A stretch of 38,440 nt of DNA, taken from Saprospiraceae bacterium. Lineage in GTDB: Bacteria > Bacteroidota > Bacteroidia > Chitinophagales > Saprospiraceae. The stretch covers positions 1 to 38,440 of the forward strand of contig JAIPBE010000033.1 in NCBI GenBank assembly GCA_021738725.1, read 5' to 3'. The position numbers were made by a program, and so were the translations under genes. Below are positions 11,281 through 19,355 of the stretch, piece by piece. Positions within the stretch are counted from its first letter, which is position 1. Each line of letters begins with the position of its first letter. The notes under the pieces are model-generated. The model did no database searches and was not told where the DNA came from. It saw only the letters and a program-made list of their open reading frames with translations.

Positions 11281-11374
11281 GGATTTGAGATGGATGGTTG
11301 CAAAGGAGGACCGTCAAAACGGCGTTCGGTGCTCAGACGACACGCCAGTGGGGGGAGAGGACCAAGCATGACAT
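11205..11374. repeat. Degraded dispersed repeat copy in phzF remnant
   Basis: GCCAAACGAGGG (11205-11216), AAAACGGCGTTCGG (11316-11329) and GCCAGTGGGGGGAGAGGACC (from 11344, continuing to about 11374) recur elsewhere in the window. The last 31-bp word matches 2254-2284 at 25 of 31 positions. The order of words is the same at the different sites, which suggests one repeated element that has decayed. Confidence 0.5.
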
Positions 11375-11522
11375 TCATGGGCCGAGAGGTTTTGCAGGAA
11401 CCCCAAGATGAGCTTATATTACCTTCCCAATAGTTCCTTTCAAAGAAATTGGAAGACCATAAATGGATGTGTTCTATCTTACTGGTGCTAATAAGGCCTC
11501 ATTCACCAATAATCACCCTATC

Positions 11523-11732
11523 ATGCGCAAAATAATCGGCATCGTCCTCATTATCGGCAGTTTGTTCCTGGGGTACCAGGGCGTCGAAAAGATCAACAAT
11601 AACAATGCCTCCGTGGAGATCCTGGATGTCGAGATCGACATGTCAAATAAATCGGGCAAGGAAGAAGGCTATATGTATATCGGACTGGCTGCGCTGTTGT
11701 TGGTCGGTGGCGTATACCTCATAAAAAAATAA
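11523..11732 (+). CDS. Small two-helix membrane protein (DUF3185-like)
   Basis: The ATG at 11523 gives 69 residues: a first helix (MRKIIGIVLIIGSLFLGYQG), a polar middle of about 25 residues with VEILDVEIDMSNKSGKEE, and a second helix (YIGLAALLLVGGVYLI) ending in two lysines. An upstream in-frame ATG at 11463 would add 20 polar residues and is less likely. The hairpin form resembles DUF3185-type small membrane proteins, but I cannot confirm the family. The next gene starts 10 bp downstream. Confidence 0.6.
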   Translation: MRKIIGIVLIIGSLFLGYQGVEKINNNNASVEILDVEIDMSNKSGKEEGYMYIGLAALLLVGGVYLIKK

Positions 11733-11742
11733 TCAGGAGGCA

Positions 11743-12276
11743 GTGAAGCCTCCCTATTTGACCTTCCTGGAAGTACACCTGGCAAAAAGCATGGCGGTGG
11801 ATCGAAAGGCCTATGCACAAGAGATTGTGCAGCAGGGCATCCCTTTGCAGGAACTATTCCCCCTCTTAGAATCACCCTATACCACTCGATCCCGCTTCAT
11901 CTGGTTGCTCAGCGATATCGGTGATGCGGACCCGGCCCGGCTCAGATCTGTCCTTCCCGATCTGTTGGCCGTCAGCCAGAAGGTCCAATACACTCCTTTG
12001 GACCAGGCATTCGCTCGTCTGTGGTTCATTGCTGGTGTACCACCCGTACAGGAAGGTCTGGCCATCGACCGTATGTTCGATCTGCTGCGTGCTTATACGG
12101 TGAATGTGAGCATCAAGTACAACGCACTCCGTGTCCTGGAAAAACTGATGGAAACCTGGCCCGACCTCACGGTCGAATTCATCCTGGCACTGGAAGATCA
12201 ACTGGGCAAACACACCGATAACTTCGACAATGTGATCCGCAAAACGATCCAGACCTACCGAAAGGAAAATGCATAG
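11743..12276 (+). CDS. HEAT-like alpha-helical protein of unknown function
   Basis: This 177-residue protein is almost entirely helical, with regular hydrophobic spacing like HEAT/Armadillo repeats (TTRSRFIWLLSDIGDADPAR, YNALRVLEKLMETWPDLTVE). It has no signal peptide and should be cytoplasmic. The GTG at 11743 is preceded by AGGAGG only 2 bp away, which is too close. An ATG at 11791 (MAVDRKAY) is the alternative start. The stop overlaps the start of the next gene by 8 bp. I do not recognise a specific function; it might be a scaffold. Confidence 0.65.
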   Translation: MKPPYLTFLEVHLAKSMAVDRKAYAQEIVQQGIPLQELFPLLESPYTTRSRFIWLLSDIGDADPARLRSVLPDLLAVSQKVQYTPLDQAFARLWFIAGVPPVQEGLAIDRMFDLLRAYTVNVSIKYNALRVLEKLMETWPDLTVEFILALEDQLGKHTDNFDNVIRKTIQTYRKENA

Positions 12277-12913
12277 ATCGATAAGGCTTTTATGCGTACT
12301 ACTGATCTGCTTCCTGTTCGAAGCCTGCTCCACGGCCGGTCCACTTGCAGGTAGAGTTGATCCCACCGATTCGATCGTACACATCCTTTTTGTGGGCAAC
12401 AGCCTGACGGTTGCCAACGACCTGCCCGGCCTCGTCAAACAACAGGCCAAAGAAATAGGCATCGACGTCCGCACCCGCATGATCGCCCAACCCAACTATG
12501 CCCTGATCGACCATCTGGCCGATGGTCTGGTCCAACAGGAGATCGCAGACCATCACTACGATTTTGTGGTCGTCCAGCAAGGGCCTTCCTCCCAGGAAGA
12601 AGGTCGGCAAATGCTCCTCGATGCCGGCAGGGAATTAGCCGAATTATGCCAGTCTCACCATGCGCGACTGGCCTATTTTATGGTGTGGCCTTCCCTGACC
12701 AACGCATATACCTTTGAGGGGGTCATTCGGAATTATACAGAAGCAGCCACCTTGCATCAGGCCATACTTTGTCCGGTCGGAGAAGTATGGAAAAAGCACT
12801 TCGATGCTACCGGATCCAAGGACTATTATGGCCCGGACGGGTTTCATCCTTCGTTGGAGGGCAGCCGGGTAGCCGCAGAGGTGATCTTGAGCAGCCTGTT
12901 GGAAGGCCTCTAG
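12269..12913 (+). CDS. SGNH/GDSL-type hydrolase lipoprotein
   Basis: This 214-residue protein has the lipoprotein signal MHRSIRLLCVLLICFLFEAC. Block I is FVGNSLT, which carries the nucleophile Ser in GNS form instead of GDS. A middle block is VVVQQGPSSQ. The C-terminal block DGFHPSLEGS holds the catalytic Asp and His. These define an SGNH-fold esterase/lipase. The protein is probably anchored in the outer or inner membrane and acts on ester bonds of lipids or acylated glycans. It overlaps the upstream HEAT-like gene by 8 bp, so the two are likely co-transcribed. Confidence 0.8.
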   Translation: MHRSIRLLCVLLICFLFEACSTAGPLAGRVDPTDSIVHILFVGNSLTVANDLPGLVKQQAKEIGIDVRTRMIAQPNYALIDHLADGLVQQEIADHHYDFVVVQQGPSSQEEGRQMLLDAGRELAELCQSHHARLAYFMVWPSLTNAYTFEGVIRNYTEAATLHQAILCPVGEVWKKHFDATGSKDYYGPDGFHPSLEGSRVAAEVILSSLLEGL

Positions 12914-12988
12914 CGTCACTTTTTGCACTCTATATAGTTATCGCCTATTCATCCGATATTTATAATTATCGTTTTTATTGCCAATATT

Positions 12989-13020
12989 TTTGTTTATCGG
13001 CAAATAAACCAATATTTTTG
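12989..13020 (+). promoter_or_regulatory. Bacteroidota-type promoter for the satD-like operon
   Basis: A -33 TTTG (12989-12992) and a -7 TATTTTTG (13013-13020) are 20 bp apart, the consensus spacing for the Bacteroidota primary sigma factor. The ATG at 13034 would give a leader of only about 8 nt. CCAATATTTTTGT is present twice (12981-12993 and 13009-13021), so the -33 element of one copy lies within an earlier copy of the -7 sequence. The duplicated sequence could also be an operator. Confidence 0.65.
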
Positions 13021-13033
13021 TAAAAAACACGCT

Positions 13034-13633
13034 ATGGTTGCGGTGATCACCGGAGATATCATTCATTCCCAAAAAGGTGACCTGTCTCAATGGATGGAGG
13101 CGCTCAAGTCTGCCCTGGATCAAAATGATCCTGAACAAGGGAGGTGGGAGATCTACCGTGGAGATAGTTTCCAGCTGGTTGTACAGCCCTGTCTGGCGTT
13201 GATTTCAGCCTTATCGATCAAAGCCGGTATCCGTCAGACGGGCATTCAGGATGTCCGCATGGCCATCGGCATCGGCCCCATCGAATATCCTGCCGCGAAA
13301 ATCTCCGAGTCTCACGGAAAGGCCTTCGTCCGCTCAGGGGAATGTTTTGACCAATTGAAAAAAGAAACTCTGGCCATTCGATCGGGTCAGGACGAATTCG
13401 ACAATCCCATCAATCTTATGCTGAGTCTGGCATCCCTGACCACCGACCATTGGAGCCCAGTCGTCGCCTTGGTAATCCAAACAGCCCTCCGTCATCCTGA
13501 CCTCAATCAACAAGCCCTTGCACGAACCCTTCAGAAATCACAGAGCAGCATCAGTGAAGCACTGAAACGAGGTGGCTATGACCCGCTGATGAATCTCAAT
13601 GCGTATTTTCAGGCGCAACTCAAGTGCATATGA
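13034..13633 (+). CDS. SatD-like protein with C-terminal HTH
   Basis: This 199-residue protein has an N-terminal half that fits the SatD family (ITGDIIHS at 5-12, YRGDSFQLVV at 41-50, RMAIGIGPIEY at 75-85). The paired Asp residues D8 and D44 and the GIG strand look like the palm fold of nucleotide cyclases and GGDEF enzymes; this resemblance is my inference. The C-terminal part (about 154-180, QQALARTLQKSQSSISEAL) reads as a helix-turn-helix. It could be a DNA-binding sensor, or an enzyme making or binding a nucleotide. The stop TGA overlaps the ATG of the next gene (ATGA), so the two products are made together. Confidence 0.75.
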   Translation: MVAVITGDIIHSQKGDLSQWMEALKSALDQNDPEQGRWEIYRGDSFQLVVQPCLALISALSIKAGIRQTGIQDVRMAIGIGPIEYPAAKISESHGKAFVRSGECFDQLKKETLAIRSGQDEFDNPINLMLSLASLTTDHWSPVVALVIQTALRHPDLNQQALARTLQKSQSSISEALKRGGYDPLMNLNAYFQAQLKCI

Positions 13634-14364
13634 TCACCCTCCTCCTCCAACTGTTGATCGCTCATCTCCTGGGCGACTTTGTCTTTTTACCATCCAGCTG
13701 GCAAGCAAAAAGAAAGGAACTAGGTTTTGGTTCAATCTTTACCTTTCTACACCCTTTGATCCATAGTGCCCTGATCATCATTCTCCTCAGGGATGGCCAG
13801 TATTGGACAATCTACCTCGCTGTTTATATCAGTCATTTGCTTTTTCCCTTTGTCAGGATGTTTTTGGAAAGACAGCTAAACCCGAGATGGGGATTCGGAC
13901 TCGAACAACTCCTGCATGGTTGCATGATCGGATGGATGACATCCTGGTTTCACGTATTGAATTCAGACTGCCATATTCTGTACTCCACTGAAACATTGCT
14001 CTTCATTCTCGCCATTCTTTTACTCAGCACCGTTTCGAGAGAGGTCATGAAATTATGGATGAGCAAATGGACGATGGAAGAAGACGATCAAAGCCACTCT
14101 CTGAAAGAGGCAGGAGCCACCATCGGTGTTCTGGAACGCCTGTTTGTATTCGGGTTTATTATTCTGAATCAATGGCAGGCAATCGGCCTCCTGATCGCAG
14201 CCAAATCGGTTTTCCGTTTTGGCGACCTGTCCCGGGCCAGAGACAGAAAGCTGACCGAATATATTCTGATCGGCACCATGTTAAGTTTCGGACTGGCCAT
14301 ACTGGTTGGGGTCTTCTATCTCAAAGTGACCCATGATCTTGATCTTTCACAACAGAGAAAATGA
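13630..14364 (+). CDS. DUF3307 integral membrane protein
   Basis: From the ATG at 13630 the protein has 244 residues. A GTG at 13624 is an alternative that adds two residues. The DUF3307 hallmark is at the N-terminus: LLLQLLIAHLLGDFVFLPSS followed by W-QAKRK and FTFLHPLIHSALI. There are about five to six hydrophobic helices, with a polar linker near residues 145-170 (KWTMEEDDQSHSLKEAG). DUF3307 genes commonly sit beside satD-like genes, and the 4-bp overlap here supports a functional pair. The biochemical role is unknown. Confidence 0.8.
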   Translation: MITLLLQLLIAHLLGDFVFLPSSWQAKRKELGFGSIFTFLHPLIHSALIIILLRDGQYWTIYLAVYISHLLFPFVRMFLERQLNPRWGFGLEQLLHGCMIGWMTSWFHVLNSDCHILYSTETLLFILAILLLSTVSREVMKLWMSKWTMEEDDQSHSLKEAGATIGVLERLFVFGFIILNQWQAIGLLIAAKSVFRFGDLSRARDRKLTEYILIGTMLSFGLAILVGVFYLKVTHDLDLSQQRK

Positions 14365-14377
14365 AAGCGTTGATCTT

Positions 14378-15091
14378 ATGAGAACCTACCTGACTCTTTG
14401 CGCATTCATCAGTTTGTCTTGCACTTCGATATCAGGTCAGCACATAGACCTGACCGCTGGCATCATCTACCCACAAATCCATGATGCCACCAGCGGATCC
14501 CGGCACTATCATGCTACCTTCGATTCAAAAGTGGGTTATCATGTGGGCTTTGGTGCAGATTTTTTAAAACATCGCTGGTTCAAACCCCGGCTTTCCATCG
14601 CGTATGATCGCTATGGTGTCGATCTTCGTGCCCAGGATGGTGGATTGGGGGGTTCAGCAGGTTCCGATGTCAACGTGACAAAATCGCAGTTCTCGATGGA
14701 ATTTTATCCTATCTGCCTGCATATGGATTCAATATTCGAATTTGATATCGGTGCTGCGGCAGCGATTCTGGTCCAGGATGGGTTTAAAGGAACACAATTC
14801 TGGAGTGTTTTAGATGTCAATGGGAATTCGGTCACTATGACAAAGGATATTCGCAAAGATTATGACAGATATAATGCTCCGACTTCCTTTGGGTTGCGCT
14901 GCCGATTTGCATACCATTATTATTTAAACCCGACACTCAAACTGACCATCCACTACATGTTCCATTACGGACTCACACCGGAGTTTATCGAGTTTCCAGA
15001 CAATGTAAAAACAGTCCGCCATTACCTGGGCATTGGCATTGGAAAAGTGTTGCTACCCCAGCCCAAAAAGCCAGCTCCGTTAAGGAACTGA
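14378..15091 (+). CDS. Outer-membrane beta-barrel protein (porin-like, PorT-type fold)
   Basis: The ATG at 14378 gives 237 residues with a signal peptide (MRTYLTLCAFISLSCTSISG, cleaved before Q). An ATG at 14333 would put 15 polar residues ahead of the signal. The mature part alternates polar and apolar residues in strands ending in aromatics (KVGYHVGFGADFLKHRWFKP, RLSIAYDRYGVDLRAQ, FGLRCRFAYHYYLNPTLKLT, YLGIGIGKVLL), as in small Bacteroidota outer-membrane barrels. It begins 13 bp after the DUF3307 gene and is likely in the same operon. Ligand unknown. Confidence 0.65.
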   Translation: MRTYLTLCAFISLSCTSISGQHIDLTAGIIYPQIHDATSGSRHYHATFDSKVGYHVGFGADFLKHRWFKPRLSIAYDRYGVDLRAQDGGLGGSAGSDVNVTKSQFSMEFYPICLHMDSIFEFDIGAAAAILVQDGFKGTQFWSVLDVNGNSVTMTKDIRKDYDRYNAPTSFGLRCRFAYHYYLNPTLKLTIHYMFHYGLTPEFIEFPDNVKTVRHYLGIGIGKVLLPQPKKPAPLRN

Positions 15092-15308
15092 ACAGAAATG
15101 ATGCTCATTTGACATTCCCAGGTCCAATATGGCATGCCAATGATTCTCCAGGCGTAGCGCAGACCTTCTCCAAATAGAGCATCGATTTTCTGCCTTGTGC
15201 AATCCTGGTCACAGTAAAGACTAATGAAAGTCATTCCATTTGTGGCCTCAAAACCTCATACCTTCAAGGGTCATCCATTCAAGCTTAAAGACAGAAAATA
15301 AAACGACG
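15092..15308. other. Intergenic region, nothing recognised
   Basis: This 217-bp spacer lies before the mbnP-like gene. I find no gene and no clear promoter or terminator. A short AATGA-AAG-TCATT symmetry occurs near 15224-15236. Confidence 0.3.
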
Positions 15309-16082
15309 ATGTCCAGAAAAAAACTTCTAATCCGCCAACAGGCATTCCCCTTGATGTTCGTGTGTTTACTGGCCACCATGATGTTCACGACCCAATGCAC
15401 CAAAGACAATGGCACAGGCACCGTCACCATCCAACTCGACCACAGTGTTGCCGGAGCACCCCTGGAATTGGACCAATTGAAATATACGAGTCAGGCCGGT
15501 CATACCTATAGCGTGGTCAACCTCAAATACTATATGTCCGAGATCAGGCTCACGGACAAGAATGGATTCAACGTATCCAGGGGAAATATAAACCTGTTTG
15601 ACATCCAGGATCCGTCTTCCGCCCGGATCGAACTGACCCAGATCCCGGACGGAGATTACACCCACCTCTCTTTTGTCTTCGGTCTGAATGAGATCATCAA
15701 CGTCGATGGCGGACTGCCCAACACCGTGGAAAATATCAATATGGAATGGCCTATCCCCGGCGATCAGGGCTACCATTATATGAAATTCGAGGGCCGCTAC
15801 GACTCTTTGAATACCGGTACCATCCGCAGTTTCAATATCCATACCGGGGCTACCAAAGGCAACCAGAATTATCTTGAGTTTACCCTTGCGATCCCGACCC
15901 TCGCACTACGCGATAACAACTGGACCATTCAACTCAACATGGACCTGAACGAGTGGCTGCAGAACCCGACTACCTTCGACTTTGTCGGTCAGGAATTGAT
16001 CATGATGAACCAGGCCGCCCAGGAGATCATCAAAGCCAATGGTGCTTCCGTTTTCAGTATCACCTCGGTCAAAAAAACCTGA
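15309..16082 (+). CDS. MbnP-family copper-associated lipoprotein
   Basis: From the ATG at 15309 the protein has 257 residues. It has a lipoprotein signal with C30 (FTTQC) and family blocks YSVVNLKYYMSEIRLTD, NLFDIQDPSS, L-SFVFGLNE and NMEWPIPGDQGYHYMKFEG. In the characterised methanotroph MbnP, a conserved tryptophan is oxidised to kynurenine by the partner MbnH and contributes to copper binding. W147 in NMEWP is the candidate here. The next gene, 2 bp downstream, is the MbnH-like partner. No methanobactin precursor or biosynthesis gene is visible, so this is the stand-alone MbnP/MbnH arrangement. Copper binding is by family analogy. Confidence 0.8.
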   Translation: MSRKKLLIRQQAFPLMFVCLLATMMFTTQCTKDNGTGTVTIQLDHSVAGAPLELDQLKYTSQAGHTYSVVNLKYYMSEIRLTDKNGFNVSRGNINLFDIQDPSSARIELTQIPDGDYTHLSFVFGLNEIINVDGGLPNTVENINMEWPIPGDQGYHYMKFEGRYDSLNTGTIRSFNIHTGATKGNQNYLEFTLAIPTLALRDNNWTIQLNMDLNEWLQNPTTFDFVGQELIMMNQAAQEIIKANGASVFSITSVKKT

Positions 16083-16084
16083 CC

Positions 16085-17089
16085 ATGAACATCCGCACCC
16101 TTCTTCCTGTGCTCCTTCTGTTAGTCTTGATGGGTTGTACAAAGGACGCTGATCAGCCGAAGGATGACTGGACCTACGATCCGACACCGTACCTGCTCGA
16201 CTATCCGGATGCATTTCCCATCATGCAAGTGAATGCGGACAATCCCATGACCGAAGAGGGCGTCAACCTCGGCCGTAGGCTTTATTACGACCCATTGCTA
16301 CATCCTACCGGGCAGCATGCCTGTGCCACCTGCCATATCCAGGAAATGGCTTTCACATCTTCCGGGTCTGTCCTCCCCCATATCAACCTGGGTTGGAACA
16401 AGTCCTTTTTGTGGAATGGCAAGATCACCGGCACCATGGAAGACATCATGCGTTTTGAGGTGGAGGATTTCTTTCAGGCAGATATGTCCCGACTGGAGGC
16501 AGATAGCCTCTATCCCCGATTGTACTATGAGGCATTCGGCTCCCCACATATTACCTCAACCTACACCGCAAAAGCCCTTGCACAATTCTTCCGCACATTG
16601 ATCTCATCCAATGCCCGATATGATGAGGCGTTCTCTCCCGGAAGCGGTGAATTCCCCACGGAGGAAGAGCAGAATGGCTATGACATCTTTTTTACCGAAA
16701 AAGGAGACTGCTTCCACTGTCATGGTGGCATCCTGTTTACGGACAATGGATTTCACAACAATGGACTGGATGTTGATCCGTCTACGGAAGGACGCAGTCT
16801 GGTAACCGGCAATCCAAATGACCTGGGCAAGTTCAAATCACCCACCTTGCGCAACATCGCCCTGACGGGACCTTATATGCATGATGGCCGGTACGAAACT
16901 CTGGAGGAGGTCATCGACTTTTACAGCGAGGGGCTGAAGCTCTCACCGACAATCGACCCCTTGATGAAGCAGGCCCACCTGGGTGGCATCCATCTCACCA
17001 CGAAGGAAAAAAGCGATCTGATCGCCTTCCTGCACACGTTGACCGACACCACGTTTACCACCAATCCGGCTTTGGGATCGCCTTTCTGA
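16085..17089 (+). CDS. MbnH/MauG-like diheme cytochrome c peroxidase lipoprotein
   Basis: From the ATG at 16085 the protein has 334 residues. An open frame continues upstream inside the mbnP-like gene but has no signal. The lipoprotein signal MNIRTLLPVLLLLVLMGC gives C18 for lipidation. Two CXXCH motifs, C80-ATCH84 and C209-FHCH213, bind the two hemes. KSPTLRNIALTGPYMHDGRY is typical of the CCP/MauG superfamily. MauG-like members use a high-valent diheme state to modify a partner protein. The partner here is most likely the MbnP homologue encoded 2 bp upstream. Confidence 0.85.
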   Translation: MNIRTLLPVLLLLVLMGCTKDADQPKDDWTYDPTPYLLDYPDAFPIMQVNADNPMTEEGVNLGRRLYYDPLLHPTGQHACATCHIQEMAFTSSGSVLPHINLGWNKSFLWNGKITGTMEDIMRFEVEDFFQADMSRLEADSLYPRLYYEAFGSPHITSTYTAKALAQFFRTLISSNARYDEAFSPGSGEFPTEEEQNGYDIFFTEKGDCFHCHGGILFTDNGFHNNGLDVDPSTEGRSLVTGNPNDLGKFKSPTLRNIALTGPYMHDGRYETLEEVIDFYSEGLKLSPTIDPLMKQAHLGGIHLTTKEKSDLIAFLHTLTDTTFTTNPALGSPF

Positions 17090-17176
17090 ATCGGCCGCGC
17101 AGATAAAAACAGTAAATTTGATGGATGACCGGCACTCTATTAGGTGTATGGCTGGCCTTGAACAATCATTGCTGTT

Positions 17177-17677
17177 ATGTCTGCAACCATCCGCCTGTAT
17201 CGCCCCGAAGACCGGGCCAAATGTCAACGCATATTTCTGGGGAATTGCCCCCATTACTTCGATCCGGCCGAGCAGGTTCTCTTTGAAACATGTCTGGACT
17301 GCCTGGACCGAGGTCAGATCATCCATAAAAATGCTGCCGACAGTCAGTTTTACGTCCTGGAAAAAGATGAGCAGATCCTGGCATGTGGAGGATTTTACCT
17401 GACCAGGGAAGAGTCCGCAGCTGTCATGGCCTGGGGCATGGTGGACCATAAATTTCACAAAGCCGGTCTTGGCAGTATGCTCCTCCAATATCGGATCGAC
17501 CACCTCCGGAAGCATTATCCGGAACACCAGATCCGTCTGGATACCTCCCAGCATACCTACCCGTTTTTTGAGCGATTCGGTTTTACCGTGATCAAGATGA
17601 CACCAGATGGATATGGGCCCGGTCTGGATCGATACGATATGGTTATAGACCGAGCTAATGCCGAAACGGATGACTGA
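17177..17677 (+). CDS. GNAT-family N-acetyltransferase
   Basis: This 166-residue single-domain protein starts with IRLYRPEDRAKC, the usual beta-1/alpha-1 of GNATs. It has the acetyl-CoA loop HKAGLGSMLLQYRID near residue 95 (consensus Q/RxxGxG/A) and ends with TYPFFERFGF, the common 'ffek.GF' block. It transfers an acetyl group from acetyl-CoA to an amine; the substrate cannot be told. It stands alone. Confidence 0.8.
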   Translation: MSATIRLYRPEDRAKCQRIFLGNCPHYFDPAEQVLFETCLDCLDRGQIIHKNAADSQFYVLEKDEQILACGGFYLTREESAAVMAWGMVDHKFHKAGLGSMLLQYRIDHLRKHYPEHQIRLDTSQHTYPFFERFGFTVIKMTPDGYGPGLDRYDMVIDRANAETDD

Positions 17678-17767
17678 CCAACAAATGATCGATGATCCGG
17701 AGAAAAATGACCTCGGCCGCCTGGTGTAATGACTGGATAGCGCATTAATTTAGCAGACGATTTTCAT

Positions 17768-17799
17768 TCCTGAAGCACCCTTAGTAGTTTGCACCTTTA
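17768..17799 (+). promoter_or_regulatory. Possible promoter for the SRPBCC gene
   Basis: TAGTTTGC lies near 17786-17793 and resembles the -7 box TAnnTTTG with one mismatch. A TTTT about 20 bp upstream could stand for the -33 TTTG. The ATG follows about 20 bp later. This is a weak match. Confidence 0.3.
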
Positions 17800-17811
17800 A
17801 ATCACCCATCT

Positions 17812-18240
17812 ATGACCGCACCAGCTAAAAAAAAGATTCTGGTATCCACGACCATCCAGTCACCCATCGAAAAAGTGTGGATGTGCTGGACCACCCCCGA
17901 ACATATCATGAAATGGAACGCTGCCGCTGATGAATGGCATTGCCCTACGGCTACGAATGACCTGCGGGCAGGAGGGCGCTTTGTTTACCATATGGCCGCC
18001 CGCGATGAAAGTATGGGATTTAATTTTTGCGGCACCTATGATGTCGTGACCCGGCCAAATCGCCTCAAGTATACACTGGATGACGATCGCAAGGTCACGG
18101 TCAACTTTTCAGAAGAAGATGGCATCACGACGGTGACCGAAGAATTCGAAGCAGAAGCCACCAATTCTCTGGAATTGCAACAAACGGGCTGGCAAGCCAT
18201 CCTGGACCGGTTCAAGCACCTGGTGGAAAGCCAGGATTAA
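17812..18240 (+). CDS. SRPBCC/AHSA1-family protein
   Basis: This 142-residue protein belongs to the START-like superfamily. It opens with ILVSTTIQSPIEKVWMCWTT-PEHIMKWN and continues with LRAGGRFVYHM, FCGTYDVV and VTVTEEFEAEA, ending with a long helix (QQTGWQAILDRFKHLVE). It forms a hydrophobic-ligand-binding cup or acts like Aha1 C-terminal domains. No function beyond ligand binding can be given. Confidence 0.8.
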   Translation: MTAPAKKKILVSTTIQSPIEKVWMCWTTPEHIMKWNAAADEWHCPTATNDLRAGGRFVYHMAARDESMGFNFCGTYDVVTRPNRLKYTLDDDRKVTVNFSEEDGITTVTEEFEAEATNSLELQQTGWQAILDRFKHLVESQD

Positions 18241-18415
18241 TTTCACCTCATCTTCATACTGTTTTATCTGATGATCCGGTGTTCAATGGAGATGGGCTAC
18301 TGCTTCTTGACCCGACCATCCGTGAAGGTTTTCCCGGGACATAATGATGAATAATCGTTGCTATCCACTATTTTTGAAAAGTAGATACTCCAGGCACTAT
18401 AAAATATTTTACAAA

Positions 18416-19348
18416 ATGAAGACGTCAGGCATCTGTTTTCTGTTTTTGATTATCCTCATCTCCGCTTGCAAAAAAGAAGACACAGGTAAGCCTGATGCGG
18501 TAAAAGGGAAAAACAGGTTCACGATGACTGTTGATGGTGACATACGGGAATACTATGTCCATGTACCTGGTTCTTATGATCCAGATCAACAAACTCCCGT
18601 TGTATTCATGCTCCATGGTACCAGCGGTGATGGAGAAAAGTTTTACAATATCTCCGGATGGAAAGAGGTGGGTGAAGCTGAAAATATCCTGACTGTTTTT
18701 CCTTCTTCCTGGCATCATTGTATCATCGACAACGGCGATGTAATGAATACCACCAAATGGAATATCTACCCGGGCGGATTTGAATATTGCGCCGGTGAGG
18801 TGCCCCGCGATGACATCAAATTTCTGCGCCAGATCATATCGGAATTGAATGACCGGTATAATGTGGATCCTCATCGGATCTATCTGGTGGGATTCTCTAA
18901 TGGAGGACAGATGGCTTTCCGTTGTGCTGTTGAAATGAGTGATCAACTGGCGGCGATCGTGCAATCTGCAGCTTCAACTCCCCACGACACGACTGCAGTG
19001 CCCAAGCGCAATATCCCTGTTGTTTTCCAGTTGGGGAATGAAGATGATCGGTACTTCTCCACACCTTTTCCATTGAGTTTATTTGATTTCAGCATCCAGA
19101 ATGTCCAGGTCTTCCAGAAGATCGCCCATGCGCATACCAATACCTTCCAATATGACAGCAATTATGTGATGTCGGGAGACACCAATTCAGTGGTTTATGC
19201 CACCTTCCCCAGCTTGTCTGGAGGTGATCGCACATTCATCATGGCTATGATCAAGGATCTGGGGCATGCCTATCCGAATGGAACAAATCATTGGATGAAT
19301 GGTGCGCAGATCAATTGGAATTGGATGAAGCAATTTACACTTCCATGA
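18416..19348 (+). CDS. CE1/LpqC-like esterase lipoprotein
   Basis: The ATG at 18416 gives 310 residues with a lipoprotein signal (MKTSGICFLFLIILISAC, C18). An upstream ATG at 18344 would add 24 basic residues. The alpha/beta-hydrolase domain has PVVFMLHGTSG (oxyanion loop), the nucleophile in GFSNGGQ and the His in LGHAYPNG. This matches polyhydroxybutyrate depolymerase/feruloyl-esterase family CE1 proteins, which remove acyl groups from polysaccharides. A second CE1-like esterase, exported by T9SS, lies at 23788-24927. Confidence 0.8.
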   Translation: MKTSGICFLFLIILISACKKEDTGKPDAVKGKNRFTMTVDGDIREYYVHVPGSYDPDQQTPVVFMLHGTSGDGEKFYNISGWKEVGEAENILTVFPSSWHHCIIDNGDVMNTTKWNIYPGGFEYCAGEVPRDDIKFLRQIISELNDRYNVDPHRIYLVGFSNGGQMAFRCAVEMSDQLAAIVQSAASTPHDTTAVPKRNIPVVFQLGNEDDRYFSTPFPLSLFDFSIQNVQVFQKIAHAHTNTFQYDSNYVMSGDTNSVVYATFPSLSGGDRTFIMAMIKDLGHAYPNGTNHWMNGAQINWNWMKQFTLP

Positions 19349-19355
19349 CCCGCCA

